The notes below the pieces were generated by a model, which saw nothing but the letters and a program-made list of their open reading frames with translations, was not told the origin of the DNA and did not search any database. The translations under genes and the position numbers were made by a program. Source: Kineococcus xinjiangensis (GTDB taxonomy: Bacteria; Actinomycetota; Actinomycetes; Actinomycetales; Kineococcaceae). Taken from it: a stretch of DNA of 64,000 bases. The stretch is taken from positions 1 to 64,000 of the forward strand of contig NZ_PTJD01000007.1 in assembly GCF_002934625.1 (NCBI RefSeq), read 5' to 3'. Positions 1 through 8,429 of this stretch are shown here, piece after piece (the stretch's first letter is position 1; every line of letters starts with the position of its first letter).

Positions 1-1011
1 ACCGCTGACGGTGCCCTCGGCACGGCGACGACGATCCTGCAGCGCATGCGTGACCTGGCTGTGCAGGCGTCGAACACCGGTTCGTCCGACCCCTCCGCCC
101 AGGCGGCGGCGCAGACGGAGTTCGACCAGCTCAACAACGAGCTGACCCGCATCTCCGACACCACCTCCTTCGGCAACACCAAGCTCCTCGACGGCACCTA
201 CGGCGGCTTCGCCGGCAAGGTGGCCACCACCGCCGGTGCCGCCCTCACCACCACCGCCGCCGCGGGCCTCACCACCACCCAGAGCTTCACCGTCAACATC
301 AACGCCACCGGCGCCAAGACGGTCACCCTGACCAACCTCGGCGCGCTCACCACGGTCGACCTCGCCGGTGCGTGGAGCTCGGCCAACGCCACCAAGGTCC
401 AGGACGCGCTGCGCAAGGACCTCGACGCCGCCGGCCTCGCCAACGTCAACGTCTCGGTGAGCGCCAGCGACGGTGCGATCACCCTCAGCTCCAAGGCCTC
501 CTCCACGAGCGACTCCCTCGCCGTCGCGGGCACCGACGCCGCTGCCATCTTCGGTGGGAACCTGACCTCCGCGGCGGTCACCGAGACGGTGGCGCAGCGC
601 AAGACGTTCCAGGTGGGTGCCAACGGCACGGCGAACGACACGATCACGGTGTCGATCGACGACATGGACGCCTCCGCCCTGGGCACGAGCGGGCTGTCGC
701 TGGTGGGCAACGCCGCCGACGGCTCCGCCAACGCCGCCACCGCCCTGAAGAAGGTCGAGGCCGCGATCCGCTCCATCTCCTCCACCCGCGCCACGCTGGG
801 TGCGGTGCAGAACCGCTTCGAGCACACGATCAACAACCTGAACGTCTCGATCGAGAACATCACCGCCTCGCAGTCGGCGATCCGCGACACCGACATGGCC
901 GCGGAGATGACCAAGTTCACCCGCAACCAGATCCTGACCCAGGCCGGCACCTCCATGCTCGCCCAGGCCAACTCCGCCGCACAGAACGTCCTCTCCCTGC
1001 TGCGCGGCTGA
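1..1011 (+). CDS. fliC: Flagellin (5' end missing)
   Basis: This is the structural subunit of the flagellar filament. The reading frame is open from base 1, so the N-terminal D0 helix lies outside the window. The first visible residues (GTATTILQRMRDLAVQASNT) are the conserved N-terminal D1 helix. A Thr/Ala/Ser-rich variable middle (about residues 70-230 of the fragment) forms the surface-exposed domain. The end (FTRNQILTQAGTSMLAQANS, then QNVLSLLRG) is the canonical C-terminal D1/D0 helix. The abundance of Ser and Thr and the glycan genes at 3.8-9 kb make O-glycosylation plausible. It lies directly upstream of fliD with a hairpin between them, so it may form its own transcript. Confidence 0.96.
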   Translation, partial: TADGALGTATTILQRMRDLAVQASNTGSSDPSAQAAAQTEFDQLNNELTRISDTTSFGNTKLLDGTYGGFAGKVATTAGAALTTTAAAGLTTTQSFTVNINATGAKTVTLTNLGALTTVDLAGAWSSANATKVQDALRKDLDAAGLANVNVSVSASDGAITLSSKASSTSDSLAVAGTDAAAIFGGNLTSAAVTETVAQRKTFQVGANGTANDTITVSIDDMDASALGTSGLSLVGNAADGSANAATALKKVEAAIRSISSTRATLGAVQNRFEHTINNLNVSIENITASQSAIRDTDMAAEMTKFTRNQILTQAGTSMLAQANSAAQNVLSLLRG

Positions 1012-1057
1012 TCGAACCACTCCTGAGGTCGGCTGACGCGAAGAAGCCGCACCTCAC

Positions 1058-1093
1058 CGGGCGGGGGCCCGGAGGAACCCGGACCCCCGCCCG
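1058..1093 (+). terminator. Hairpin after flagellin
   Basis: A GC-rich inverted repeat with arms of about 15 bases (1058-1072 and 1079-1093), one C-A mismatch and a six-base loop lies between the flagellin stop and fliD. There is no clear T-run, as is usual for high-GC actinobacteria. It probably ends or attenuates flagellin transcription. Confidence 0.6.
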
Positions 1094-1132
1094 TCCCGTT
1101 CTCGAGCTCCACCTACACGAAAGGAGGCCGTG

Positions 1133-2611
1133 ATGTCCAGCATCTCGTCGTCTGCCGTTGACGGACTTGTCAGCGGCCTCAACACCAGCGGCATCATCAC
1201 CTCGCTCATCGCCGCGGACGCCGCTCCGCAGACGCGGATGAAGAGCAGCGTCAGTGCGGCGCAGCTGAAGGTCACCGCGTTCCAGTCCATCAACACCAAG
1301 ATTCTCGCCATGCAGGACGCCGCCGCCAAGCTCCAGGACGCCACGTCCTGGAACCCCACGAAGGCGACGTCGTCGCACGCCAGCGTCGCCGTCAGCGCCG
1401 GATCCGGCGCTGCCGTGGGCTCGGTGAACGTGACGGTGACCGGTATCGCGAAGGGCAAGACCACCACCAGCGGTGTGCACGAGCCGGGCGTCACCAGCTT
1501 GTCGACCGTCCTCGGCGGCTCGCCCCTGGACGTCATGCGCAGCGACGGCAAGTTCGTCACCATCACGCCGAGTTCCGGAACCCTCACCGACGTCGCCGAC
1601 GCGATCAACCGCGCCGAGGACCTCGGCATCAAGGCCGTGGCGATCCGTGTCGGGGAGAACAAGTACCGCCTGCAGATCACCTCGACCCGGACCGGAACGG
1701 ACGTCGGCGAGTTCAAGATCGCTGCTCACGGCGGCGTGGTGAGCAACGGTCGTGACGGCCTGACCCGCAGCGACTACGCCTCGGTGACGGACGTCAGTGC
1801 AGGGAACGGCTACACCAGCACCGCCGCGACGAACGCCTCGATCAACACCGGCACCGGTGACCCCGACTTCACCTCGAAGACCAACACCTTCGCCAACATC
1901 ATGACGGGGCTCTCCCTGACCGTCTCGGAGGTCACGGCATCGCCTGTCAAGATCTCGGTGACCCAGGACAGCGCCGCTGTGGCCTCGGCCATGGAGGGGC
2001 TCGTCACCGCGGCCAACGCGGTGCTGAGCGACATCGCCCTGCAGACCCGCGCCGGCACCCCCAATGCCAACGGATCGTTCACCGGCGGAGGTTCCCTGCG
2101 CGGCGACAGCGGCCTGCGCAGCCTGCAGGGCCAGATCATCAACGCGGTGACCTCGGCGATCACGGCGACGGGCACGGCCACCTCGGCGGTGACCATCGGC
2201 GTGCAGTCCACGCGCGACGGGAAGATCACCTTCGACAAGGCCAAGTTCCTCTCGGCCTACGAGGCGAACCCGACCGGGGTGAAGAACCTCGTGGCCACGA
2301 AGTCGGTGGCCGTGCCGGCCGACGGCAAGGACGGCCTGGCCACGCGCCTGCAGATGCTGGGCGAGGTCAGCACCGGCAAGAACAGCACGACGGGAGTCCA
2401 GGACCCGACCAGGGGCACCCTCACCGCGGCGATCTCCGGCCAGAACAACTCGATCTCGGACCTCACCAAGCGCATCGCCGACTGGGACGTCCGGCTCGAG
2501 CAGAAGAAGGCCCAGTACCAGAAGTACTACGGTGCGATGGAGGTCTCGCTCGGCAAGCTGAAGAGCCAGTCGAGCTGGCTCGCCGGCCAGCTCGCCAGCC
2601 TCCAGGCCTGA
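1133..2611 (+). CDS. fliD: Flagellar filament cap protein FliD (HAP2)
   Basis: FliD caps the filament and folds exported flagellin monomers into the growing tip. The N-terminus (SSAVDGLVSGLNTSGIITSL) matches the FliD D0 region. The C-terminus ends in a coiled coil (about residues 430-492: SDLTKRIADWDVRLEQKKAQ, then LGKLKSQSSWLAGQLASL) typical of HAP2. The length of 492 residues is normal. AAGGAGG at 1121-1127 lies 5 bases before ATG 1133. An overlapping GTG at 1130 would be only 2 bases away, so ATG is preferred. It is followed by a perfect 25-bp hairpin, which makes it the last gene of this unit. Confidence 0.95.
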   Translation: MSSISSSAVDGLVSGLNTSGIITSLIAADAAPQTRMKSSVSAAQLKVTAFQSINTKILAMQDAAAKLQDATSWNPTKATSSHASVAVSAGSGAAVGSVNVTVTGIAKGKTTTSGVHEPGVTSLSTVLGGSPLDVMRSDGKFVTITPSSGTLTDVADAINRAEDLGIKAVAIRVGENKYRLQITSTRTGTDVGEFKIAAHGGVVSNGRDGLTRSDYASVTDVSAGNGYTSTAATNASINTGTGDPDFTSKTNTFANIMTGLSLTVSEVTASPVKISVTQDSAAVASAMEGLVTAANAVLSDIALQTRAGTPNANGSFTGGGSLRGDSGLRSLQGQIINAVTSAITATGTATSAVTIGVQSTRDGKITFDKAKFLSAYEANPTGVKNLVATKSVAVPADGKDGLATRLQMLGEVSTGKNSTTGVQDPTRGTLTAAISGQNNSISDLTKRIADWDVRLEQKKAQYQKYYGAMEVSLGKLKSQSSWLAGQLASLQA

Positions 2612-2618
2612 ACCGCCG

Positions 2619-2675
2619 AACGCCGGAAGGGCCGGTCCCGGTGCCATGAGCACCGGGACCGGCCCTTCCGGCGTT
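2619..2675 (+). terminator. Perfect 25-bp stem terminator after fliD
   Basis: Arms 2619-2643 and 2651-2675 are exactly complementary with a seven-base loop, and GTTGTGG follows. It sits 8 bases beyond the fliD stop codon and separates fliD from the fliS unit. Confidence 0.85.
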
Positions 2676-2751
2676 GTGGGGGAGGCAGAGGTCGCGATCG
2701 ATGGCGACGCGGCGCCCGGTCAGGTGAAAACGGATTGCGGCGACCGTACCG

Positions 2752-2779
2752 CTCCGACCCGGGCTCTCCCTGCCGATGG
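2752..2779 (+). promoter_or_regulatory. Possible sigma-28 promoter for fliS
   Basis: CTCCG, 15 bases, then GCCGATGG (2772-2779). The -10 half and the spacing equal those of the site upstream of flbD (20973-21000). The -35 half is poorer than at the other sites. It lies between the fliD terminator and fliS, where a new promoter is needed. This is the weakest of the proposed set except for the site at 37311. Confidence 0.4.
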
Positions 2780-2812
2780 AGGGGGGAGCCCGAGAACCAG
2801 GAGGACCACTGA

Positions 2813-3217
2813 ATGAGCTCCATGACCCACGGCCGTCGCTCCAAGGCCAACCGGTACGTCGCTGAGAGCCTCGCGACGGCCAGTCCTGCGGCGCTCCTCG
2901 TCATGCTCTACGACCGCCTCGTGATCGACCTCCAGCGCGCCGAGCAGGCCCTGGAGGCGGGCGACCGCGAGACGGCCCACACCAGCCTCACCCACGCCCA
3001 GGACATCGTGCTGGAGCTGCAGAACAGCCTCCGCGTCGACGCATGGGACGGCGGGCCGGGACTCATGTCCCTCTACTCCTGGCTCATGAAGGAGCTCATC
3101 GCCACGAACACCACCCAGGACGCTGCGCGTGCGGCTGCCTGCCGCGTGGAGCTGGTGGAGCCGCTGGCCGAGGCGTGGCGGCAGGCCGCGACCGAGCACC
3201 TCACCGGTGGCAGGTGA
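2813..3217 (+). CDS. fliS: Flagellin export chaperone FliS
   Basis: FliS binds the C-terminal helix of flagellin in the cytosol and prevents early polymerisation. At 134 residues it has the normal length. It shows the family pattern: NRYVAESLATASPAALLVMLYD (residues about 13-34) followed by LVIDLQRAEQALEAGD and a helical remainder. The start ATG 2813 is preceded by AGGAGG at 2798-2803. A second in-frame ATG at 2822 is less well placed. The stop codon overlaps the start of the next gene (GTGA), so the two are translationally coupled. Confidence 0.95.
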   Translation: MSSMTHGRRSKANRYVAESLATASPAALLVMLYDRLVIDLQRAEQALEAGDRETAHTSLTHAQDIVLELQNSLRVDAWDGGPGLMSLYSWLMKELIATNTTQDAARAAACRVELVEPLAEAWRQAATEHLTGGR

Positions 3218-3582
3218 TCGGCAGCCACTCCACCGCCGCCCCTCAGCGGACGCAGGAACCGGGCTGGCGCGACGCGTGGAGCTCGGCTCTGCATGCGGTG
3301 GAGCTCGACGTCGAGGCCGCTGAGGACCTCCTCGCCCGGCTGCACGCCGGCGTCGACACGGACGTCGCCGAGGTGCCGGTCCCGCAGGACTGGATCGAGC
3401 CCAGCATGCTCGCGCCACTGCCGGCTGACTTCGCAGAGCGCGCACGCCGTCTCCTGCAACGGCAGATGGACGTCAGCGAGCGCCTCGCCGAGGCCATGGT
3501 CCAGGCACGCTCGCAGCGGCGGGCCATGGCGAAGCTGGAGCAGGCGGAGCACCGACCCGTCTACTTCGATCGGCCGCTCTGA
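3214..3582 (+). CDS. Small flagellar gene in the fliT position, family not recognised
   Basis: A 122-residue protein starting at GTG 3214, inside the fliS stop (GTGA overlap). No conserved motif is recognised. It is mostly helical and charged, with a segment LPADFAERARRLLQRQMDVS at about residues 68-87 and a helical C-terminus. Position and size match FliT-type or FliS-partner proteins, which are small cytosolic chaperones encoded after fliS. That role is inferred from context only. A strong hairpin follows, so this ends the fliS unit. Confidence 0.75.
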   Translation: MIGSHSTAAPQRTQEPGWRDAWSSALHAVELDVEAAEDLLARLHAGVDTDVAEVPVPQDWIEPSMLAPLPADFAERARRLLQRQMDVSERLAEAMVQARSQRRAMAKLEQAEHRPVYFDRPL

Positions 3583-3607
3583 GCGCACCACTGCGCGAAG
3601 CACTCGC

Positions 3608-3647
3608 CGAGGCGGGCGCCGGACTTCTGGGTCCGGCGTCCGCCTCG
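3608..3647 (+). terminator. Hairpin after the fliS unit
   Basis: Arms 3608-3624 and 3631-3647 are complementary over 17 bases with one mismatch, and the loop is six bases. It marks the boundary between the fliS unit and the glycan island. Confidence 0.75.
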
Positions 3648-3769
3648 TGCGTTCTCCGCCCGGCCTGTGACGCGCACTGGACCTAGAGTGAGATCGCGGT
3701 AGCGCCGGGTGAGGAGCTGACGTCCTGGCGTCGGGACCGCGGTGAGTCGGATCGCAGGAGGAGGAGCCG

Positions 3770-5302
3770 GTGCACGGGGACGAGGTCTTCATCAGCGGCA
3801 GCTACATCGTCAAGGACGAGGAGGAGCTCCTCGGCGGATCCCTCGACGCACTGCGTCCCTTCGTCGACGAGCTGGTCGTCTACGACACGGGCAGCACCGA
3901 CGCCACGCGCGACGTCGCCCGCGCCCACGGAGCACGCGTGGTGGAGGGGTACTGGGACGACGACTTCGGCGCTGCCCGCAACCGCGCGCTCGAGCACTGC
4001 GCCGGGGAGTGGGTGGTCATCGTCGACGCCGACGAGGTGGCGCGGGGCAACCCCCGGGCGCTGCGCCGCCGACTGCGACTCACCCCGGCCGACGCGCTCT
4101 CGGTCATGCAGGTGTCCCACACCTGGCAGGGGGCCGGCGTGGGTCTGTCGGTCTGGTCCGTGCGCGTCTTCCGACGTGCCCGGTGCCGCTGGGAGGGCGC
4201 CATCCACGAGCGAGTCGTCGGGCGCTGGGGCGAGCTGTCGGGGGAGCAGACCACGGACCTGGAACTCGACCACTCCGGCTACACACCGGTCCGGACCCGC
4301 GAGCGGAACAAGGGCGGTAGGAACCTGCGGGTCGCCGAGCGGGAACTGGCGGACGCCCTGGCCCGCGGTGCCTCAGACACGTGGCGGTTCCTGATCAACG
4401 TCGCCCGCTCCGGCCAGCTCGAAGGCGATCCGTCGCGCTCCCTCGAGGCGCTGGCCCTGGTGGACCGCGCAGCCGTCGCCCCCCAGCAGGGCATCCTCGC
4501 AGGGCACACAGCGCTGGGCATCGCCGTGGCCAACGCCGACATGGCGCTCGGCCTGGACTGGCTCGCGTCGATGGCGCAGTGGGGCGAATCCCCCGATGTC
4601 CTCCGCGCGATGGAGGGGCAGCTCGCCATGGCGACCGGGGACCTCCAGCGCGCCGAAGCGCTCCTGAGGCCCTACGTCGAGTCCGGCGACCAGGGAGGGG
4701 TGGTCCTCACGGACCTCTCCTTCACAGACTCCCTCATCGACTGCCTCTGGTTGCAGGACCGCCACGAGGAGTCCGTGGAGCTGCTGCTCGACCACCTCGC
4801 CACCGGCAAGTCCCACATCGCCGCGGCGGTGGTGCTCGCGCGCGTCCACGAGTCCCGGACCGACTCGCGGCGCCTCGTGGACGCACTGCCGGAGTCGCTG
4901 GTCCTGCCCTACGTCGGCCAGCTGCAGGCCACGGGGTTCGCCTACGGCGAGCCGTTCTTCGAGGCGATGTGGGACGCCGGTCGCGCGAGGACGGCGGTGC
5001 TCGTCGCGATCAGCGGCCTCGGAGGCTCGCTGCCCTTCGAGAAGGCGCTCCTGTGGTCGCTGCGGATGCGCGAGGCGGGGCTGGGGGAGCACTGCCCGCT
5101 GTGGCGGATCCTGCGCTCGACCGAGCGTGACGACCGCACCAGGATCATGTGTGGTGCCGCCCTCGTGGAGATCGGCGAGGAGGCCGCCCTCCCACTGCTC
5201 GAACCCCTGCTCGCGCGGGTGGACGACGACGCCGCTGGTGCCCTCGTCGAGGAGCTGCGGCAGTTCGCGCCGGGCTTCACCGCCGCCCTGATCGCCGGCT
5301 AG
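3770..5302 (+). CDS. GT2-family glycosyltransferase with helical repeat tail, candidate flagellin glycosyltransferase
   Basis: A 510-residue protein. Residues about 5-180 form a GT-A (GT2) domain: an N-terminal KDEEELLGGSLDALRPFVDE segment, DELVVYDTGSTDATRD (residues 33-48), then the metal-binding DxD in VIVDADE (residues 83-89). Residues about 210-500 are Ala/Leu-rich helical repeats of TPR character, an architecture known from SunS-like and Ser/Thr O-glycosyltransferases that act on proteins. GTG 3770 follows AGGAGGAG. Its location 550 bases after the fliS partner gene and next to nucleotide-sugar genes suggests that it attaches the sugar to flagellin. The acceptor is inferred. Confidence 0.85.
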   Translation: MHGDEVFISGSYIVKDEEELLGGSLDALRPFVDELVVYDTGSTDATRDVARAHGARVVEGYWDDDFGAARNRALEHCAGEWVVIVDADEVARGNPRALRRRLRLTPADALSVMQVSHTWQGAGVGLSVWSVRVFRRARCRWEGAIHERVVGRWGELSGEQTTDLELDHSGYTPVRTRERNKGGRNLRVAERELADALARGASDTWRFLINVARSGQLEGDPSRSLEALALVDRAAVAPQQGILAGHTALGIAVANADMALGLDWLASMAQWGESPDVLRAMEGQLAMATGDLQRAEALLRPYVESGDQGGVVLTDLSFTDSLIDCLWLQDRHEESVELLLDHLATGKSHIAAAVVLARVHESRTDSRRLVDALPESLVLPYVGQLQATGFAYGEPFFEAMWDAGRARTAVLVAISGLGGSLPFEKALLWSLRMREAGLGEHCPLWRILRSTERDDRTRIMCGAALVEIGEEAALPLLEPLLARVDDDAAGALVEELRQFAPGFTAALIAG

Positions 5303-5329
5303 GGCCGGCCGCAGCGCAGGAGGTCGGCG

Positions 5330-6025
5330 TCAGTCCTCGTCGGAAACGCGGAGGACCCGGCCCCACCGGGCCAACCTGGCCAGCAGAGCCGGCGCTGCGG
5401 CCAGACGCGCCCGGATCGCGTCGGCGTTGCCGGGCCGGGGCCCCACCACCCGCGCCGGGTTGCCGTAAGCCAAGCAGCCCGGGGGCAGGTCCCGCGTGAC
5501 GACCGCGCCTGCGCCCACCACGGCGCCCTCCCCGATGCGGACGTAGGGCAGGACCGTCACGTTCACGCCGAGCTGCGCTCCAGCGCCGATGCTCGGGCCC
5601 ATCATGAGCCGGGCGGACTCGGCGTCACCGGGAAGCACGTCGTTGGCGAGGCTCACGCCGGGTGCGAGGAACGCTCCCCGCTCGATCTCCGTGAACTGCG
5701 CGATGTAGCAGTTCGAGTGGATCCTGACGTCGTCCCCGATGTCGCACGCGTAGTCGACGACCGTCCCGGACCAGACGGAGACGCGCTCAGCGATACGGCA
5801 GTCCTCGCGGACCACGACGCCATGCCCGGTGCTGAGGTCCGCCCCGATCGTGCTCCCGGTGTAGAGGACCGTCCCGGAGCGCAGCCGGGCGCGCGGGCCC
5901 AGCACCAGCGGCCCGCCGCCGCCGCGCTCGGCGGGGTAGCCGACCTCGACCCCCCGGTCGGTCACCAGCTCCGCCGCGCCGAGGACCCGGTTCCCGTCCG
6001 CGCCGTGCTGCTCAGGCACGGGCAC
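5330..6025 (-). CDS. Left-handed beta-helix (hexapeptide) sugar N-acetyltransferase, WlbB/WbpD-like
   Basis: About 231 residues dominated by hexapeptide repeats (for example IGADLSTGHGVVVRE, IGDDVRIHSNCYIAQ, IGEGAVVGAGAVVTRDLP), the fold of acetyl-CoA dependent sugar acetyltransferases. LPPGCLAYGNPARVVG near the C-terminus is the usual end of the coil. It is the last gene of a minus-strand trio after a Gfo/Idh dehydrogenase and a DegT aminotransferase. That order matches the N-acetylation step for a 3-amino sugar (WbpD/WlbB). Start: GTG 6025 lies 6 bases after GGAGG. ATG 6031 directly abuts that GGAGG and is less likely. It overlaps the aminotransferase end by 14 bases. Confidence 0.85.
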   Translation of the reverse strand: MPVPEQHGADGNRVLGAAELVTDRGVEVGYPAERGGGGPLVLGPRARLRSGTVLYTGSTIGADLSTGHGVVVREDCRIAERVSVWSGTVVDYACDIGDDVRIHSNCYIAQFTEIERGAFLAPGVSLANDVLPGDAESARLMMGPSIGAGAQLGVNVTVLPYVRIGEGAVVGAGAVVTRDLPPGCLAYGNPARVVGPRPGNADAIRARLAAAPALLARLARWGRVLRVSDED

Positions 6026-7139
6026 CGGCATCCTCCGAGGCGAGCGCTGCACGCAGACCCGCGCAGACCGTTGCGACGTCCCCGCTGGTCATGTGCGGAT
6101 GCAACGGCAGCGACAGGACCTCCGCCGCCGCGGCGGTCGCCACCGGGAAGCTCCCGTCCGACCACTGCCGGAACGCCGGTTGCGCGGGGCAGGGGAGGGG
6201 GTAGTGGATGCCCGTCTCGATGCCGGAGGCGGCCAGCTCCCGGCGCACGTGGTCGCGGCTCGATGTCCGCGCGACCAGCAGGTGCCAGGCGCTGACGACG
6301 CCCGGCTCAGGCTCGACCAGCCGCAGCGGTGCGTCGCGCAGTTGTTCGCGGTAGGCGTCGACGACCGTGCGGCGGGCCGCGGTCCAGGCGGGCAGGTGGC
6401 GCAGCTTCGCGCTGAGCACGACCGCCTGCAGGGCATCCAGCCGGCTGTTCATCCCTACTCGCTCGTGGATGTAGCGATCCACCTCGGAGCGGCCGTGGTT
6501 CGCCAAGGAGCGCACGCGGTCCGCAAGCGCAGCGTCGTCCGTCACGACGGCCCCCCCGTCGCCGAAGGCGCCGAGGTTCTTGCCGGGGTAGAAGCTGAAG
6601 GCCGCCGCGACGCCCGCGGCGCCCGCCGCCGTCCCGTCCCGAGACGCGCCGTGGGCTTGGGCGGCGTCCTCCACGAAGGCCAGTCCGAACCGGTGGGCGA
6701 CCTCCCGCAGACCGCCCAGGTCCGCCACGTGCCCGTAGAGGTGGACCGCGATGACGGCGGCGGTCGCGGGTGTCACGGCGTCGGCCGCGGCCTGCGCGCT
6801 CATCAGCAGCGTGCGGGGGTCGACGTCCACGAACCGGGGGCGCGCCCCTGCGAGGAGAACGGCCTCCGCGGTGGCGATGAAGGTGTTGGCCGGAACGAGG
6901 ACCTCGTCGCCGGGACCGATCCCGAGGCCGCGGAGGATCAGATGCAGGGCATCCGTGCCGTTGGCCACGCCCACGGCGTGCCGGCGGTCGCAGAAGCCCG
7001 CGAAGCTGTGCTCGAACCGGTCCACCTCAACGCCGCCCACGTACGATCCGCCGTCCAGGATCCGCCGCCAGCCCGCCTCCACCTCCGCGCGGACCTCCGC
7101 TGTGGTCGGCGCGAGGGTCGAGAAGGGGATCTCCGGCAC
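6012..7139 (-). CDS. DegT/DnrJ/EryC1/StrS sugar aminotransferase, WlbC/WbpE-like
   Basis: A 375-residue PLP enzyme that transfers an amino group to a nucleotide-linked keto-sugar. Landmarks: GVANGTDALHLILRGLGIG (about residues 57-75), VPANTFIATAEAVL, EDAAQAHGA (about 157-165), and the Schiff-base lysine in SFYPGKNLGAFGDGG (K187). The C-terminal half contains VGMNSRLDALQAVVLSAKL, typical of the family. The GTG start at 7139 is one base after the stop of the upstream dehydrogenase. An upstream extension of the frame is only antisense to that gene. Its presumed substrate is the 3-keto product of the neighbouring dehydrogenase. Confidence 0.92.
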   Translation of the reverse strand: MPEIPFSTLAPTTAEVRAEVEAGWRRILDGGSYVGGVEVDRFEHSFAGFCDRRHAVGVANGTDALHLILRGLGIGPGDEVLVPANTFIATAEAVLLAGARPRFVDVDPRTLLMSAQAAADAVTPATAAVIAVHLYGHVADLGGLREVAHRFGLAFVEDAAQAHGASRDGTAAGAAGVAAAFSFYPGKNLGAFGDGGAVVTDDAALADRVRSLANHGRSEVDRYIHERVGMNSRLDALQAVVLSAKLRHLPAWTAARRTVVDAYREQLRDAPLRLVEPEPGVVSAWHLLVARTSSRDHVRRELAASGIETGIHYPLPCPAQPAFRQWSDGSFPVATAAAAEVLSLPLHPHMTSGDVATVCAGLRAALASEDAGARA

Positions 7140-7140
7140 G

Positions 7141-8151
7141 TCAGGCCGCCGGGGCCATCTCGCGGAGCTCGACGGCCGCCCCCCTGCGGAGCGAGCGCTC
7201 GGCAGCGGCCAGCACCCTGATGACGGCCAGGCCGCTGCTGCCTCCGCTCCTCGGAGCACGCCCCGTCGCGCAGCACTCCAGGAAGTGCGCCACCTCCGCC
7301 TCCAGCGGTTCCCTCCAGTCGACGGCCGGCACGTCGACGCCGGCGTCCCGGTAGACCACCGGCTCGGCTCCCCTCGGGTCCACCGAGGTCGCGCTCTTGT
7401 CGTGGAACTGCACGCGACCCTCCTCCAGGAGGTCGTCGTACACGGCCATGCGCCTGGTGCCCACCACCGAGACACGGCGGACCTTGCAGGGGTCCAGCCA
7501 GCTGACGTGGACGTGGGCCGTGACATCGGCGGTGGGGTAGTGCAGGTTCAGGTGGACCACGTCCTCCAGCACGGGGTGGACGTGGGGGCGGCCCCATGCC
7601 TGAACGCTGTCCGGCTGTTCACCCAGGAGGAAGCCCAGGATCGACAGGTCGTGAGGTGCGAGGTCCCACAGGACGTTGACGTCGCGCTGGAAGAGGCCCA
7701 GGTTGAGCCGGGCGGTCTCGATGTGGCGGATCCGCCCCAGGTGACCGGTGCGGACCGCCTCGCGGAGGACCGCGACCGCCGGGTTGTACTCGAAGGTGTG
7801 GCCGACCATGAGCGTGAGCCCATGGCCAGCGGCGAGGGTGATCAGTCGTTCGGCGTCGACGACCCGGGTCGCCATGGGCTTCTCCACCAGGACGTGCTTC
7901 CCGGCGTTGAGCAGCCCGCCGGCGACCGCCGCATGGCTGCCCGGGGGAGTGGCGACGACCGCTGCGTCGAAGAGCGGCGCGGCCTCGCGGACCGTCCCGC
8001 GCGTGACGAGATCCGGATGGCTCCGCTGCAGCTCGGCGGTCCGGATGCGGTCGGGATCGACGGCGACGACCTGTTCGACTTGGGGCAGGTTGCTGAGGAC
8101 GCGCACGTGCTTGGCCCCCCAGTACCCGCACCCGACAACCGCAACGCGCAT
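7141..8151 (-). CDS. Gfo/Idh/MocA-family sugar dehydrogenase, WlbA/WbpB-like
   Basis: A 336-residue NAD-dependent oxidoreductase. The N-terminal Rossmann motif is VAVVGCGYWGAKHV (residues 3-16) and the catalytic EKP motif is HVLVEKPMA (residues 86-94, K91). HPVLEDVVHLNLHYP and WREPLEAEVAHFLEC are C-terminal family segments. In the WbpB/WlbA pathway this enzyme oxidises C3 of UDP-GlcNAc-uronic acid before transamination. The order dehydrogenase, aminotransferase, acetyltransferase fits that pathway, but other 3-amino sugars are possible. The start ATG 8151 is preceded by a GAGGG. An in-frame upstream ATG (8208) is not needed. Confidence 0.9.
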   Translation of the reverse strand: MRVAVVGCGYWGAKHVRVLSNLPQVEQVVAVDPDRIRTAELQRSHPDLVTRGTVREAAPLFDAAVVATPPGSHAAVAGGLLNAGKHVLVEKPMATRVVDAERLITLAAGHGLTLMVGHTFEYNPAVAVLREAVRTGHLGRIRHIETARLNLGLFQRDVNVLWDLAPHDLSILGFLLGEQPDSVQAWGRPHVHPVLEDVVHLNLHYPTADVTAHVHVSWLDPCKVRRVSVVGTRRMAVYDDLLEEGRVQFHDKSATSVDPRGAEPVVYRDAGVDVPAVDWREPLEAEVAHFLECCATGRAPRSGGSSGLAVIRVLAAAERSLRRGAAVELREMAPAA

Positions 8152-8429
8152 GGTGCCCGAGCCCTCACATGTCTTCGGCGCCGCTACCGACTGCAACGGA
8201 TTGATCACACGTTACCCGTCTCCCGGGTCGCAGGCAGGCCCACGACCGGTGAGGACGGAGCGCGTCCCGCCGCGGCAGCCGCGGGGCACCCCGCTCGCGG
8301 GACGGCCCGCCAGGCCCCGTCACGACGGGGTCACCGCCGTGGGAACCTGGCACGTCGCACGTAACCCGCGCCCCGTTCCTGCCGATGCCACTGGTGGAAG
8401 CACCGCCCCCGGAGCGTCAGGAGACGACC

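Noticed and set aside
8152-8429. Possible divergent promoters of the glycan island
   Set aside because: No -35/-10 pair with reasonable spacing and no GCCGAW box could be read on either strand.
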